This document shows, piece after piece, positions 22,234-33,649 of a DNA stretch of 64,000 bases (positions are counted from its first letter, which is position 1; the number at the start of each line of letters is the position of its first letter). The notes under the pieces were generated by a model, which saw nothing but the letters and a program-made list of their open reading frames with translations, had not been told where the DNA came from and searched no databases. The stretch spans positions 193,253 through 257,252 of the forward strand of contig CAXAMN010021740.1 in the NCBI GenBank assembly GCA_963970005.1, given 5' to 3'. The DNA is from Durusdinium trenchii. Lineage: Eukaryota; Sar; Dinophyceae; Suessiales; Symbiodiniaceae. The position numbers and the translations under genes are program-made.

Positions 22234-23429
22234 CTTCTGCTGGTTCTGCAACCAGGTACTAAAGCCGTGACTGGCATAGCATCCCTCGTGCTTCATGAAC
22301 TCCCAACACCAGTCGGGCTGCTTAGCTCCGGACGCCGGTCCGGTCTCCAACTCCCGAAGACTCGAGGCAGACGTCTCGGTCTTCACCTGGAGTTGCTAGA
22401 GCCGAGCACCCGGCACTGGAAAGCGGGAGTGAAGTGAGTAGCGAGAATGATTGAGAACGTGACACTTTATCCCTTCTCCTCAAGAGAGATTTCGGAAAAA
22501 GAACAGACTATTGAAGTGCCCAGACCTGCTTCTTGGTCCACGCCAGTGCTTTGCCCGTTTCCGTTTCGGTTTGTTCCGTGCATCACACAAGGAAGCTCCA
22601 AGACACAGGCCTACAATGGCCTGTCTCACCACCTGTTGCACCCGGAGACTCTTCTCGCTGCTTGAGACAAGCCTGCTTTGGGTCCCAGCCCAAACCGTCC
22701 GGGACATCGACGTCCGCCCCGCGCGGACCGCGTTCGGCGTCGTTCGCCTCTGGAGAGACGGCGCAGCGCGTTTGCCAGGCGTCGCTCAAGTGAAAGCTCC
22801 GAGAAGCCGATGAAAGCACCGGCGCACTGTGGTTACACCAGCGGGTCGAAGTCCTTATCATGGGTCGAGAAGAGGAGCGACTCACGACCAGCGGACGGGG
22901 CTAAAGGAGGAGGGGTGAACCGAACTTCCCTGTCCCGTTCCGACATGTTCAGATCACTTAAGGGATTTGAATGCCAATTCCGACCTCGGAGGATCCCCCA
23001 CGACCTCACCAAGCCTCACTTCACCCAAAAGCGTTCGCTGGGCGCCGCTGCGAGCAGCGTGTCGCCATGCGCTCGCCAGCACGCCTGGACGGTGGGTTGG
23101 AACGATGAGGAATGGACTCGTGGAGCGGAGCCTCCCCCATTGGAGACTGAATTCTTTTCCAAGGTCTGCTGTACCGGATTTGTTCCTGACACAGTTTTTG
23201 GACAATTCCCATTGGTTGCCACAACTTGAGATGATCTTATGTCCCGCAGGAATTCTGACAGAGACACCCCGACCGTCCCTGACCTACACATACGAAGCCG
23301 ACGAGGGCTGGTGCCAGCCGCAGGCATGGCACTGATGAGCCACGCGACTGGACAGTCGCGGTGCGCGCGCCCGGCGCAGACAGGAGCCCCTCGGTCTCCA
23401 CATCAGGATCCAGGTGCATTTCATGAGCG
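22234..23429 (-). CDS. Unidentified multi-exon gene
   Basis: Candidate exons in transcript order: 23429-23294 (HEMHLDPDVETEGLLSAPG, donor GTATGTG), about 23130-23032 (HSSSFQPTVQACWRAHGD), about 22890-22851 (SLLFSTHDKDFDPL), 22796-22633 (HLSDAWQTRCAVSPEAND, GADVDVPDGLGWDPK), and 22386-22234 (KQPDWCWEFMKHEGCYASHG, acceptor CCAG|GTGAAG). The third and fourth join in frame if the donor is GT|GTAACC, giving FDPLVFHLSDAW. The other joins do not all match in phase, so exons are missing or ends are misplaced. The last exon has a Trp/Cys-rich motif. No family recognised. Confidence 0.42.
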
Positions 23430-24135
23430 CTTTGCGCCCATGTGACACCAATATGGGTCCCCAACCAAGCGAACAAAAAGAGAACATGTTTTTGTTCATT
23501 TTTGGATTCTGGGGCATAGCTGCCAAATCATGTTGGGGGGGGCTTTAGGATTCTACACACGATGATTGCAGGTAGAATCATGCAGACCATGTAATTGTAC
23601 CTGCAGGGGTCCCTGTAATCAGCAACGACCAATAGATATTTATATATATAATATATATATATATATAACATTATCATAATATTATATAATATGTATTTGT
23701 CTGCAACTTGATAGCATGAAAAGTTTAGTTGGCCACCTGTGACCCAAAGTCGGGGCACTGGTGAAGTTCCAAAACCCCGTCCCAAACACTCCATGTGGAA
23801 TATAATCAAATGTAAATTCACCAATGAAAACCACGCCAAAGTAGGTAAATTTGCCATATGCCGTACAGGGAGTGTTTGGGCATGAGGCTGTTGACCAGGT
23901 TGGACCGAATCGAGCACGAGAACCGAATCGATCTCCCCCACAAGCACACCTGCTCGTCCACACAGGAATCGTATCCCCAAAAAAGTAAGTGAATGACAAC
24001 GAACTTTCCACTTCGATGATTATTTACGGGAGTGTAACTGGACTCACGGAGCTATGCCTTTGAAGATCCGCCAAATTATTGATCATCCTGTTGTTGTTGC
24101 TGCTGCTGTTGTTTTCGGACACCTCGAAGTCGCAT

Positions 24136-24540
24136 ATCGCCATGGCCGCAGCAAAGCACCAGTGATTGGTATGGTGGTTGGTTGATGTGCATGAAGAAAC
24201 TGATGCGAATGCAGATTCCCAGTATATGGAGTAACCCATCCCATCCCGTTGGGGTGACCTGGTTGGATCTGGGCTTGAAAAACTGTCCGTTGTCCGAACA
24301 CATGGAGCAACCTCTCTCAGGGCTGCAAGGGTAGCCAAAACATGCTTCACATATTGCGCACACCTTTTCCCCAGGGCATTGCGAAATGCTCTCCCCTTCC
24401 ATGGCCTCAGGAGAGCAAATTTTTGACAAGTGCATCGGACATCCTCTGACAAAGTTGAACACATACATGGCTGACTCTCTTCCTTTGATTTCTTCCTGAC
24501 TCGCACCTTGCCAAATACCGAACTGCTTCAGCTTAGGGCC
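24136..24540 (-). CDS. Possible cysteine-rich exon
   Basis: One frame holds many Cys residues with regular spacing (VCAICEACFGYPCSPERG, then CSMCSDNG), as in small disulfide-rich or zinc-binding modules. Two other minus frames are also open over much of it, so the frame choice rests only on the Cys pattern. A short Gln run near 24100 comes from a TTG/CTG triplet repeat. Confidence 0.28.
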
Positions 24541-24927
24541 ACACCACAATAGCAATTTCCACACTCCATGAAGGCTCCTTGGTTGGCACCTTCCGCCAAG
24601 ACGATGCAATAGATGGCATCTTCCCAGCCAGTCGTGCCGCATCGTCGATGCATGGAATCACAATCAAATCACCATGCTGTCACATCTGCATCCTGCACCT
24701 CAGACTTACAATTGGAGATTCATACCTAGACCTACACCCATTCAAACTTCAAACACAAGGTTGTAACATTGACGTGTGTCTCACCAGAACGCAGACTGAA
24801 CAAGGCGGGCATCATCCATGGAAATTTCCGTCGCCTCTGGGTCCGAAGCATTGCACATTGGGAAAAGCTCTGCCGGAAACGATCTCCGGTAGCGCGCGTC
24901 CCATAGGGGCATTTTGCGCCCCTCAGG

Positions 24928-25713
24928 CGATATGAAGACCCCTTACTTGCTTTTCAGGAGATGAAGCACATTGAAGCACATAGCAACAGCTTAGTTAAGT
25001 GCTACCCCGTCAAATCAAATATCTCCAAGAAGACTAGCCTGCAAACCAAATATCCAAATCAAAAGAAATAGATGCATAAGACAATGACAAGGCTCACCTC
25101 TTCTTTCCTTTGGTTCTTCCGCTCTTCACTGTGTGGATGCATCGCTTCCATGTTCTTTTGCACTCTCCTCGCGACGAGGCGCACTTCGCAACACGTGTCA
25201 AGGTGTCGAAGTGACTGACCCCACCTGTGCCGCCTGCGATACTTACCGCCTGTGATCTTTCTTCTGTACCTGTCGCCACTGCGACATTGAAGAGTCATAA
25301 TATGTCATAATCATATCACTCACGCTTCTCACCTGATCAAACGTGTATTTACTTTTGGTTCCTTCGCTACAGCAAAGCGCGTCGGTCCTGCGACCTCTTC
25401 CATGGCCTCAGACGAAGAGGCCTTGCTCTTCACATGCAGTTGAAGAGGCATACCTTTATGTAGGGCCTTCTTGAATGTCCAAATCTTCTCGCCTTCTGGA
25501 GATATGAAGACCCCTTACTTGCTTTTCAGGAGATGAAGCACATAGAAACAGCCTGGTTAAATGCTGCTACCCCTTCAAATCAAACATCTCCAGGAAGACT
25601 GGGGTGCAAACCAAATATCCAAATTAAAAAAATAGATGCATAAGACAATGACAAGGCTCACTTCTTCTCCCCTGTGGTTCTTCCACTCTTCACTGTGTGG
25701 ATGCATCGCTTCC
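24928..25713. repeat. Tandem segmental duplication of about 215 bp containing an exon end
   Basis: Segments 24928-25151 and 25500-25713 align over their length with scattered substitutions and small indels. Both carry ATGAAGACCCCTTACTTGC, GAAGACT, ATGCATAAGACAATGACAAG and the minus-strand exon end WKRCIHTVKSGRT with a GTGAGCC donor. The two copies start about 570 bp apart, with unrelated sequence between. Confidence 0.85.
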
Positions 25714-26545
25714 ACACTTGCGCCATGGGCTTGAGCACTGTGCTAAAGCTTCCCCTATTCAAGCCAAAAGCTGAGGGAATGGGCTTCCACTGGCTTTTTG
25801 AGCAACACCGAGTGTCAACCCTTCCATCCATAGTCCTGGAAAGAAAACTATCAACCTTTCCAATCCCTCCTGTGGGACATCCAGCTCTTTCAAGGTCCAC
25901 CGGTCAAATCCTCCGCTGGAACCGCATGCGGAACCGCCTGCGGTTCAGCTGAACCAGGCCTGCAAGAGCTGCTTGGAGTCCCTCGCCAGGCCATCCACGC
26001 ACATCCGCAGCGCGGTCTTCCGCGTGGCATCCGCCTCCGCGCGCTGGAGCCGAGCCGACAGCACAGTCTTCCGCATGGATCCCACCGGGGGAAGACACGC
26101 ACAGCACGGTGTCGCAGGAGACGCATGGCCAATCACAAGGCGAAGAAAGCAGGATCATGACTTGGTGTTTCCCTCGGCGGTTCACGTTTTTTGTCAGGAT
26201 AAAAGGCACACCATCAAAAATGCACAAAACATAATTGTCTAGTGGTCTTCAAGAATTGCTGACCCCCCTCTGCTTCCTATTCTTGCCATAAATCCTGCCA
26301 AAACCCAGCTGCTCTCCTGACATCATGAGCAACACCCTCTCAATCTCTCCCAAAGAGCCTGAAAGACTCTAAGTGCAAGTGCACTTATGATTGCAATATG
26401 ATTGCAGTCATCCCTCAAACTTCCCCGACCTCTTCGAACTCTCCACCTCGCGCCTTGGCCAAGGCCTTCTGCCTCGCAGGCTCGCTGGACCAGCTGAGCT
26501 CCTGCAAGAGCGCCTCACCGAGAACCGACGCCGACTCGACTCGAC
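25098..26545 (-). CDS. Unidentified multi-exon gene with a duplicated exon
   Basis: Exons: about 26545-26430 (ESASVLGEALLQELSWSSEP, donor GAG|GTCGGG), about 26083-25945 (KTVLSARLQRAEADATRK, RMCVDGLARDSKQLLQAW), 25886-25662 (RAGCPTGGIGKVDSFLSR, SQWKPIPSAFGLNRGSFS, WKRCIHTVKSGRT), and about 25215-25098 (WKRCIHTVKSGRT again). The last two share their 3' end, their phase (2), the donor GTGAGCC and the following intron sequence. The second exon is very GC-rich and alpha-helical and could also end at TGA (25945). No family recognised. Confidence 0.42.
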
Positions 26546-27139
26546 TCGTTGGGCGATCATGGCGTGTGGCGATCACGTTTGGAAGGCGTTTTTCCTCTTT
26601 GGGTGAATCTAGTTGTGGGACCTTTGACAGGAGACTCTTTGAGAGGGGCATTTAACAAAGATGCAAAGTAGCTGGTGCATGGAAATAATTTTGCGACAGC
26701 GTCTTCTTGTCTCTCTTTCTTTGGATGTGCGCCAAATCATCACCGTTTGGGTGCGAGTTCTGAGATTCTCGAAGCATTCTCAGCGCGTGGACAACTTCGG
26801 TTTTTCATGGAGTGCCCTAGGCCAGATTGAGCATGATTTAACTACCGCTATTTCAATGTTTTTCAGCCAGACTTGATGCATGCAGAAGCTTCTGGTCATA
26901 GGCTGTGCGTGGTGCCAGGCGTTCGGGCCTCACGCCTTGAGAGTCTGTTACGGATGCCAGTGCCAGTTGCGAAAGTGTTTCTTCGAGGATTACGAGGAAA
27001 ACATCCAGAATTGCTCATCAGTGTTGCTTTACCCTTACTCAATATGTACACATTATAGTTATAGTCATATATATATATGTGTATACAAAGAGAGAGAGAG
27101 AGAGGGAGAGATTTCATTGGATTTCCGGTCGTGGCATCT

Positions 27140-27290
27140 CGTCCCAAACGGAGTCGGCGCCTTGGCGACGCCCCAGTGCTTGGAGGCCGCCGCTTTCACC
27201 ACGGCACAGCCCAAAGCCTGAAAACCACCGTTCTTCGGCGACGGACCGCGAAAGGCGGACCGTGGTGGATGAAGAACTGATGTCTTTTTG
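27140..27290 (-). CDS. Unidentified coding-like stretch
   Basis: GC-rich patch reading SPKNGGFQALGCAVVKAAAS then KHWGVAKAPTPFGTR on the minus strand. A plus-strand reading is also open, so the strand is uncertain. Confidence 0.25.
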
Positions 27291-27609
27291 TTCGGAAGGG
27301 TTTTAGGGTCACGTCCAAGGTCCATCCGGAAGACAGAGGAAGTGAAGTCTGAAATCTTGATAACGAATTGACATGTATGGATATAGGAGATCACATGAGA
27401 TAACCAAGGTAACCAAGGAGTCCATATTTATCCTTATTGTGCGTCAATGTCTGGCAACTGTTCTTCAAAAACAGTAGCATGCCGGCATGCCGTAGCGCAA
27501 TTGCTCCTCGGGTGCAGTGCTCTAGGTTGTTCATGCTCAGACCCCCAAAAAAAGTGCTACCAGTTCTGCTTATCAATGTATCTGCCAACAAAATGAATCC
27601 GAACGCCTG

Positions 27610-27760
27610 AGGCCGGTGCGTTCATTCTGCGGATGACGCACCCCATTGGTCTGTGGATTTGAGACTCCATGACCCGCTCATGAACGACCTGCTCTGGCGG
27701 CCTCCGCATAGGGCGCTGCCTCCGTGCTTCGGTGGGAAGGCTGCCCGACAGCCTGGTGGA
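27610..27760 (-). CDS. Unidentified coding-like stretch
   Basis: After TCGGGCAG it reads LPTEARRQRPMRRPPEQVV then MESQIHRPMGCVIRRM. Basic. A second minus frame (27678-27866, FQQPELGVHRSKQQTRVS) is also open over its start. Low certainty. Confidence 0.25.
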
Positions 27761-28308
27761 ACTGGAAGGAAGTCACACCGACTGGGGCGCTGACCCGAGT
27801 CTGCTGCTTAGATCGGTGAACCCCCAACTCTGGCTGCTGGAATCGAGTCATCATGAGATTGGGCAACGTGGCTCAAGTCAAAGTGAGTCGCCCGGCGACT
27901 CGTAGGTTACGGATGAAGCAACCATCAAATCAATGAGGCTTGTTTGGCATAGTAGCAACTGCATGCAACGGCCTAAAATTAAACCTCCACAGCCACAACG
28001 ATGGACTCTACGCGCGCCAAAGACCATCATTCGAACTAGTTCAGGAGGGCTGCAGAACAAAAAAAGCTTTCGCCAAAGGTCGATCAAGTTCATGTAGGTT
28101 CAAGAGTATGTGTAGTTCGTAATTGTCTCGAAAGTTCTCCAACCAAAAATCTAAACATATCTGAACCCACTTCTTCATTGTTTGGGGGCAGGGCAAGCTA
28201 AAGCATACAAGAGAGTTCAGGCTAGGGATGGCTAGGGCCATGCCTCTACACTGCCTAGCCTTGTCTGATCGGTGAGCAAAGTGCTCTGGAACACCAGCAC
28301 AAATGACC

Positions 28309-28448
28309 TCAGGTTTGGCCCATTCGGACCTCAGCTTCCTGCTTCATCTCCGGTGGGAGCGCTTGCACCTGAGGCGACACTTCGGTAATGACGAAGAACG
28401 AGTGATCAAAGTGAACAAACCACTCGTTGTCTTCATTCTTGGATCGTC
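28309..28448 (-). CDS. Unidentified terminal exon
   Basis: Acceptor GTGCAG|GACGATCC, 45 codons to TGA. Reads NEDNEWFVHFDHSFFVITEV then ALPPEMKQEAEVRMGQT. Aromatic-rich start. A coherent exon of unknown family. Confidence 0.45.
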
Positions 28449-28865
28449 CTGCACGTCAATGTGGTTTCTCCACGACATGTTTTGTTGAACGTGTTGAACT
28501 TGCATGAACTTGCATCATACATCACCCAACTCCTGTCAGGAGTGGACCCCAAAGGTGCGGTCCGAGGCGCCACCAGGCCCTTCCAATTGAAAGGACCGTT
28601 CTGAAGACCTCGGTGTCGAGACGTGGCTCAACGAGCTGGACCCAGCTTGGAGGCCGTGCCGATCTGCGCGGCAAGGATACAGTAGATTAGTAGTTAAATG
28701 CAATTAAGCATAACACGTCTTGATAAATTGTTCAACAGAACATCTACGGATCTCCAATCTCTAAGTCTGAAGTCACCAGAATGAGTGAGAAATGTACACC
28801 TCGCTGCTGAGGGTGGATCAAATAACTGAGAATGCCTAAAGTGCAAAGTGAAACGTGATTCAACC

Positions 28866-28867
<2 letters not shown>

Positions 28868-28899
<32 letters not shown>

Positions 28900-28917
28900 G
28901 GAGGAGGAGGAGGAGGA
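28868..28917. repeat. GAT then GAG trinucleotide microsatellite
   Basis: About ten GAT units followed directly by GAG units. Confidence 0.9.
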
Positions 28918-29563
28918 TTTACGGTGATGTCATCTGCCAGCTGGTAGATCTGGTAGCACTCACCATTTGAACATATTTGAACCGTAACAACCTGAGTCAA
29001 CCTGAGTCAACCGACCATCGGATTTTCAGGGCTTTGCAAAGGGCATCCAACAGAACTCCCAGTGGGCCAAAAGCAGAGACCTCACACTCAATGGATAGCC
29101 AATTCATCCAGGAAAATATTGTGAATTTCTCATCTTCTCCATAAAACATCATAAAACCAATTTAACACCCATCAAAAAAACACATCAGAGACTTTGATTT
29201 GGCTCCAGTTCACACCTTCACCATCCTTCACCATCATCACCTTTTCAACTTTCCTTCGCATCGTGGGGGGTTCAAGACGATTCCCCGCGGCCGCCCGCGG
29301 CCTGAAAAATCGCCGCTGCTTCGGGTCACGGGTTTTGGGGGTCGGCCGTGAGAAGTAGACTCTTTTCATCATGTTTTTCAATATCTCTTCGCTTTGAACC
29401 CATCTCTACCCCTCCGCCGAACGAAAACGGCACGGCCTCCCCTCCGGGGCCCCGCCGTCGCGCACGTCCGCGACCTGGGGTGCGGCGTGACGACCTGGTC
29501 ACTGGTCACCGCCCAGCCTCTGGGATCTCCGGGCGGCCTCCTTGAAAAGGCCATAATGGTGGA

Positions 29564-29845
29564 TCAAGAAGGATCTTCTGAGGTCTCAAGTCCAGGCTCC
29601 TTACCCCAACCTGGATCCATTCTCTTGAGCATGCGCCATGCCACTAAAGAAGTAGCTAGTAAAGTAACAGCTATAGTACTCCCTGTATCGAAACCTGGTG
29701 TCCAATCCAAAGAGCAGGTATCTTCAAAAGTGCCAGCGGTCATATTCAAACAGAGAACACTGCCGGTGTCCATATCAAAACCATTCGTACTTGGTATGCC
29801 GAAATACCGTTCCACCATGCCGAAACTACCATGAAAATCGCTACA
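29564..29845 (-). CDS. Terminal exon of a membrane protein
   Basis: Acceptor GTCAGAAG|TGTAGC, 93 codons to TGA. A Cys-containing ectodomain-like part (LCLNMTAGTFEDTCSLDW, with N-glycosylation sequon NMT) precedes one hydrophobic helix (STIAVTLLATSLVAW), then an acidic tail (LETSEDPS). The topology suggests a single-pass protein with a short cytosolic tail. A likely upstream exon is at 29884-29987. Confidence 0.5.
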   Translation of the reverse strand, partial: CSDFHGSFGMVERYFGIPSTNGFDMDTGSVLCLNMTAGTFEDTCSLDWTPGFDTGSTIAVTLLATSLVAWRMLKRMDPGWGKEPGLETSEDPS

Positions 29846-29883
29846 CTTCTGACTTCTCCAAACATGAAGCTTCCATAAGCTTC

Positions 29884-29987
29884 CTGTGTTCGTGGCAAGC
29901 CCAGCGTGAGCCCACCACGAATTCCGGCGGCGTCGCCGACGCGCATGGTCCGGCCCAGCCGGCCTTGATGCCGGTGGAGATCGCCGC
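29884..29987 (-). CDS. Probable upstream exon of the membrane protein
   Basis: Acceptor TGTCAG|GCGGCG. Reads AAISTGIKAGWAGPCASA then PPEFVVGSRWACHEH. GC-rich. Its donor is not fixed: GT after PPEF or GC after SRW would keep phase with the next exon but would leave very short introns. Confidence 0.4.
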
Positions 29988-30489
29988 CTGACAGGAGCAG
30001 TTCGGAATCGAGCTGTGGAGTTCAAACACTGGGGGGGGCATGCGGACCTGTGCCCCCCCCCCCCAACTGATCTAGTGGGTGAACGCACATCCACTTGTTT
30101 GGGTGGTTTGCTTGCAAGTGTTGACACTCACGCCTGTTGAAGAGGCATGGGACTAGAAGTGAATTTCTCGTTAAAGAACGGTTTATGTCTTTTTTGGATG
30201 TTCATAGAGAGCTGCTTGAAGACATAACCCTCTTGCTGAAGATGAAGTAGGTTGAGAGTGGTGGCTTTTAAGACCTCCTCTGGCCGATATGTGTCAAGAG
30301 TTTGGCCTCGTCGAAATGGTGTTTCCATTGCAACCTCATGGCTTGGGACTTAGACTCAGACCTCACGAGGCTTCGAATTTCATCCCTTCATGGTGATCCC
30401 TGAAGTTGTTTCAAATCAAAAGTTGATGGAAAGACATCCCGAAAGTCGCTTCCCGAGTCCATACGATCTTTTTGGGGTGGCATCTTAAG

Positions 30490-30706
30490 ATCCTTTAAGA
30501 TCCATGCAATCTATTTGCAATCTCATGTTCCAGACGCTTTCCTTCCAAACGAAGATCCGCGATCCACGGCCACCGCGGTATACCGCGGCCCCGTCCTCGG
30601 CACCGCTGCCGCGGCGGATCTCGCCCATCATCTTGCGGCTCGTCAGCAGTTCCTGGGGGTTTCGCAGCAGTTCGCGGTCGTGAGCAGTTCGCCACTTCCA
30701 CCGATT
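30490..30706 (-). CDS. Unidentified exon, strand uncertain
   Basis: Minus frame reads WRTAHDRELLRNPQELLTSR, then MMGEIRRGSGAEDGAAVY and RIFVWKESVW, with very GC-rich third positions. The plus strand is also open through the same bases. Minus is preferred on codon use only. Confidence 0.35.
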
Positions 30707-30792
30707 CGACGCGAGAGTCGTCATGATTTGACCATGATTTGCCAGTCTTCCTTTGGAGTGGGACCAGCCCCTGGTAGAATGCAATATCATAG

Positions 30793-30993
30793 ATTCAGAT
30801 GATGAGGCGGCAGCGGAACTTCGCATGAATGACTTGGGCCTCTCGACCCGCCTGGCGAGGGCATGGCACTGCGGCCACCAGGGTGCGGCCCAGCCAGTGA
30901 CGCCCCAGGAAGCCCTGCACCTGGCACGGCGGTTTCGGACAGGCGGTTTTCGGTGCTTTGCGTGTTCAACGTACTACAGGCCTAGGTTACCAG
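30793..30993 (+). CDS. Unidentified exon
   Basis: Acceptor ATCATAG|ATTCAG, donor CCAG|GTAGTG. Reads SDDEAAAELRMNDLGLSTRL then PQEALHLARRFRTGGFRCF and CSTYYRPRLPG. Strong third-position GC. No family recognised. Confidence 0.48.
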
Positions 30994-31632
30994 GTAGTGT
31001 CCAGAAACCCTCTGGAAAACACTGATTGAAGCAGCCAGCAACCAGCAACCAACAGCCCGCGCACAAGAAGCACGCAGGGTAATCTGCTCAGTTTCAACGC
31101 AAAACAGACCGACGTACTGTACGTCAGCATGATCATCATCCACTTTTTTACAGTACAACTCCAGTTTCCAGTGTTTCCAAGAGGCCTTGCGGCAAGTTGA
31201 CCTCTTTTGTTGATCAAATAACATCATCGATGGGGGAAACCTCAAACATGGCAACGCCACCCAAATCTTGAAGCGGCATGCAACAAGACCTGCGCAGTGG
31301 CAGCTGGTCTGTTTCATAACTTTACTCTGCTAAGCTTGCCAAAGCATGTAAGTTATTTCAACTCTAGTGACTCTAGTTGAATCGCTTGTTGGGCAGCACT
31401 GTTGCAGGATAAGATAGGAAGCAAAATCTCTGAAGGCACTGGTTATGTAGGTGTAGCTACTCTGATCTGTGTTTCCAGTGGCAACCCAGCTCTCATCATG
31501 CCAGATTGCTGCGTACTGCATACTGATGTTTCTAGAACAAACTGATATTCTCTCGCCCAAATGTGAGTGAGATGAGATGAGCATTGGCCAGTTGCTGGGG
31601 CAACACTGCAATGCCATTGACTCTTCAGCTTG

Positions 31633-31857
31633 TCAAACAAGTGTCCAAGGTGGTTCAGATCCATTCACTTCCATCTGAGCAAATTTGAATACTGCATCAT
31701 CTGAAACATTCGCAATGGCATTGCACATGTCACCTCTCTCATATCCCAGCCCCGAGTGAAGGCTCACACATCGAGGGGCCTGGGCCATGTCAAAATGAAT
31801 GCAGCAATCAAAAAACTTGGGCGGCAAGGACTGAATCATGGCAGGTTCTCTCTTATC
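31633..31857 (-). CDS. Unidentified exon
   Basis: Acceptor TCAACCAG|GATAAG, 74 codons then TGA, though a GT just before it (CTT|GTTTGA) could be a donor. Reads QSLPPKFFDCCIHFDMAQAP, LHSGLGYERGDMCNA and DDAVFKFAQMEVNG. Downstream on the same strand, 31330-31560 is also open (MQYAAIWHDESWVATG) and may be the next exon. Confidence 0.45.
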   Translation of the reverse strand, partial: DKREPAMIQSLPPKFFDCCIHFDMAQAPRCVSLHSGLGYERGDMCNAIANVSDDAVFKFAQMEVNGSEPPWTLV

Positions 31858-32449
31858 CTGGTTGAAATACAACATCTAATGGGACATCCATGTAGTTCAA
31901 ATCAGGATTCCTGACCTGGAACGCAAAGCTTAAACCTGAGGATGAACCTGGACGCTTTGTGCTCGCTCCCTTCATTATGTTTAAATCAAAACACGTGTCT
32001 TTGGCTGTCGACTCGTTTTCCAATCCTGCAACTCTTTGTCATCTTCGGCTCAGAGCTGTTTTTGAAAGGGACCCGTTCTTAGAAGTGTCCGACTCGTTCC
32101 TGAAGGGCAGGGTGGCTTCGGCCAAAACAGAAATGCGTCGCCTCGTAAACCACTTCAAGTCAACAAACCAGTTCCTCACAGTCAACAAACCCTCGCTATA
32201 TTTAGGTTGGAGGCCATCGCTTCTAGGTTCTCAACTGAAGGACAAACCAAGCCCAAGATCTTCGGCCTCTATCTGTATGTGGTCGTTGGAGGGACTGGAG
32301 GTGGTAGCGGAGGCGTCCGTTGGCCCATGCTGAAGAGTCCTCCTCGCAAAGGTACACTGCGAAGCAATGTGTTTTTCCGTTTTAGAATTGGATACCACCA
32401 TCAAATGGCATTTTGCACATGCGATCACATGTGATTAAAATACTTGAAT

Positions 32450-33110
32450 CACATTCAATTCAGGCTCTTTGTTGCCACCTAGGAATCCTTTCACCTGACT
32501 TTCCTCGCACATGCTACTCGCAAACTGCAAAAATGATATGAGTCAACATTCAGAACAGCATCATCGGGACCACTAAACTTATAATATCAATTTGAAGGTC
32601 TGCCTCAACTGAACCATCATGAACCATCTAAAGGTGCATCTTCTCATTACTACTATCTACTAGAAACAAGTGCATTACTACTAGTACCAAGAAGCTCCTA
32701 GTAACAAAGGGCATCGCTACTAGGAGCAAGAAGCTACGTTCGTAGCTCCTGGCCTTAGGAACAAGAAGCTGGTAGTAACAAAGGGCATCGCCGCTATTAG
32801 TAACAAAATGTAACACGTGCTTCACCGCTTCGACGCCGTGAAACGGTCCTGACCGAGTCGGAGTCCGCACCGTGCGCGTCGGCGTCCAGAACGGTTGCCT
32901 AACGCCGACGCACGGGGGGCGCGGCCGCGTGTAAAAGGCGGTCACGGGCTGTGGGTCAAAGAGTCAAAGGGTCAAAGATGTCAGGGAATTGGTGGATGTG
33001 AACAAAACTGAAGTTGACAGTGAAAATCCCAATGTCAAGTATGGCTTCTATTTGACCCACATCCGGAGTCACTGAGAAGGGATCTCTCAAAGGATGCTTA
33101 TAAATGCTTA
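32450..33110. other. Repeat-dominated intergenic stretch
   Basis: Contains the CTAGTAACAAAGGGC repeat family. The GC-rich patch at 32825-32950 may be an exon (minus reading TPTRTVRTPTRSGPFHG), but no reading is convincing. Confidence 0.45.
32640..32815. repeat. Dispersed repeat with CTAGTAACAAAGGGCATCGC units
   Basis: Four imperfect units of about 40 bp containing TAGTAACAAAGGGCATCGC or (A)GAAACAAGTGCATTACTAC and an AACAAGAAGCT part. The related segment 15850-15930 has CTACTAGTAG, TTCTTGTTACTGCA and GCTACTAGTAGCGATGCAC. The frame reads as repetitive Leu/Val/Phe and is not a gene. Confidence 0.7.
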
Positions 33111-33124
33111 TAATATAGACAGTC

Positions 33125-33475
33125 ATGCTAGGAAACGTTCATGAACTACGTACCGCTCCCTTGTGGCGGCAGGAGCGAGCCGAACGACTTGGATCTTGGG
33201 ATTGTATAAGACATCCTTTGAGAGACGCCCTGCCTGGACAACCTACCGCGTTGGATCTCGCATCTCGCCCGGATCCAACTCGCGCGGAGACCGCATCGAG
33301 TCCCAAACCGCCTTCCAGCGCCAGAACGTTCCTTGAGTCTCTGAGAGCGAAAAGAAGGACGAGGACATCGACGACTCAGTCTCGCTCGGCCATCGACGAG
33401 GACATCGGCCGTTTTATTAGGGCGTCTCCATCGATTGAAACGCCGTGTTTCAACCCTGGTCTAGTCAAGTCATGA
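33125..33475 (+). CDS. Coding-like stretch, basic and Ser/Thr-rich
   Basis: Plus frame with SARTFLESLRAKRRTRTSTT then SAIDEDIGRFIRASPS. Ends near a GT donor (CCCTG|GTCTAG). Could be a kinase-substrate-like linker. The other strand has a weaker reading. Confidence 0.3.
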   Translation: MLGNVHELRTAPLWRQERAERLGSWDCIRHPLRDALPGQPTALDLASRPDPTRAETASSPKPPSSARTFLESLRAKRRTRTSTTQSRSAIDEDIGRFIRASPSIETPCFNPGLVKS

Positions 33476-33526
33476 TCAAGTATATAAGCTGTGTTTCAGA
33501 GCTGTGGACATTCTGAGGGGGGGGTG

Positions 33527-33649
33527 TCACTGCCCCTGCTGGGCATCCAAGTCTTGGTTCGTGTCTTTCCGGGTGTGGCTGTGTTTGGACAGATCCGGAG
33601 GCGGGTCCTCATCCTCCGACTCCTCTGCTGTGTAGTGGATGACAGCTGC
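33527..33649 (-). CDS. Unidentified terminal exon, acidic
   Basis: Acceptor GACAAG|GCAGCT, 40 codons to TGA. Reads AAVIHYTAEESEDEDPPPD then KHSHTRKDTNQDLDAQQGQ. Looks like a hydrophilic C-terminal tail with an acidic patch. Confidence 0.5.
   Translation of the reverse strand, partial: AAVIHYTAEESEDEDPPPDLSKHSHTRKDTNQDLDAQQGQ

Noticed and set aside
29394-29545. Possible methyltransferase motif (VRDLGCGVTTW)
   Set aside because: The motif is short, other frames are equally open and no further methyltransferase motif follows.
30515-30802. 95-codon plus-strand ORF
   Set aside because: The minus frame over the same bases has stronger third-position GC; both cannot be claimed.
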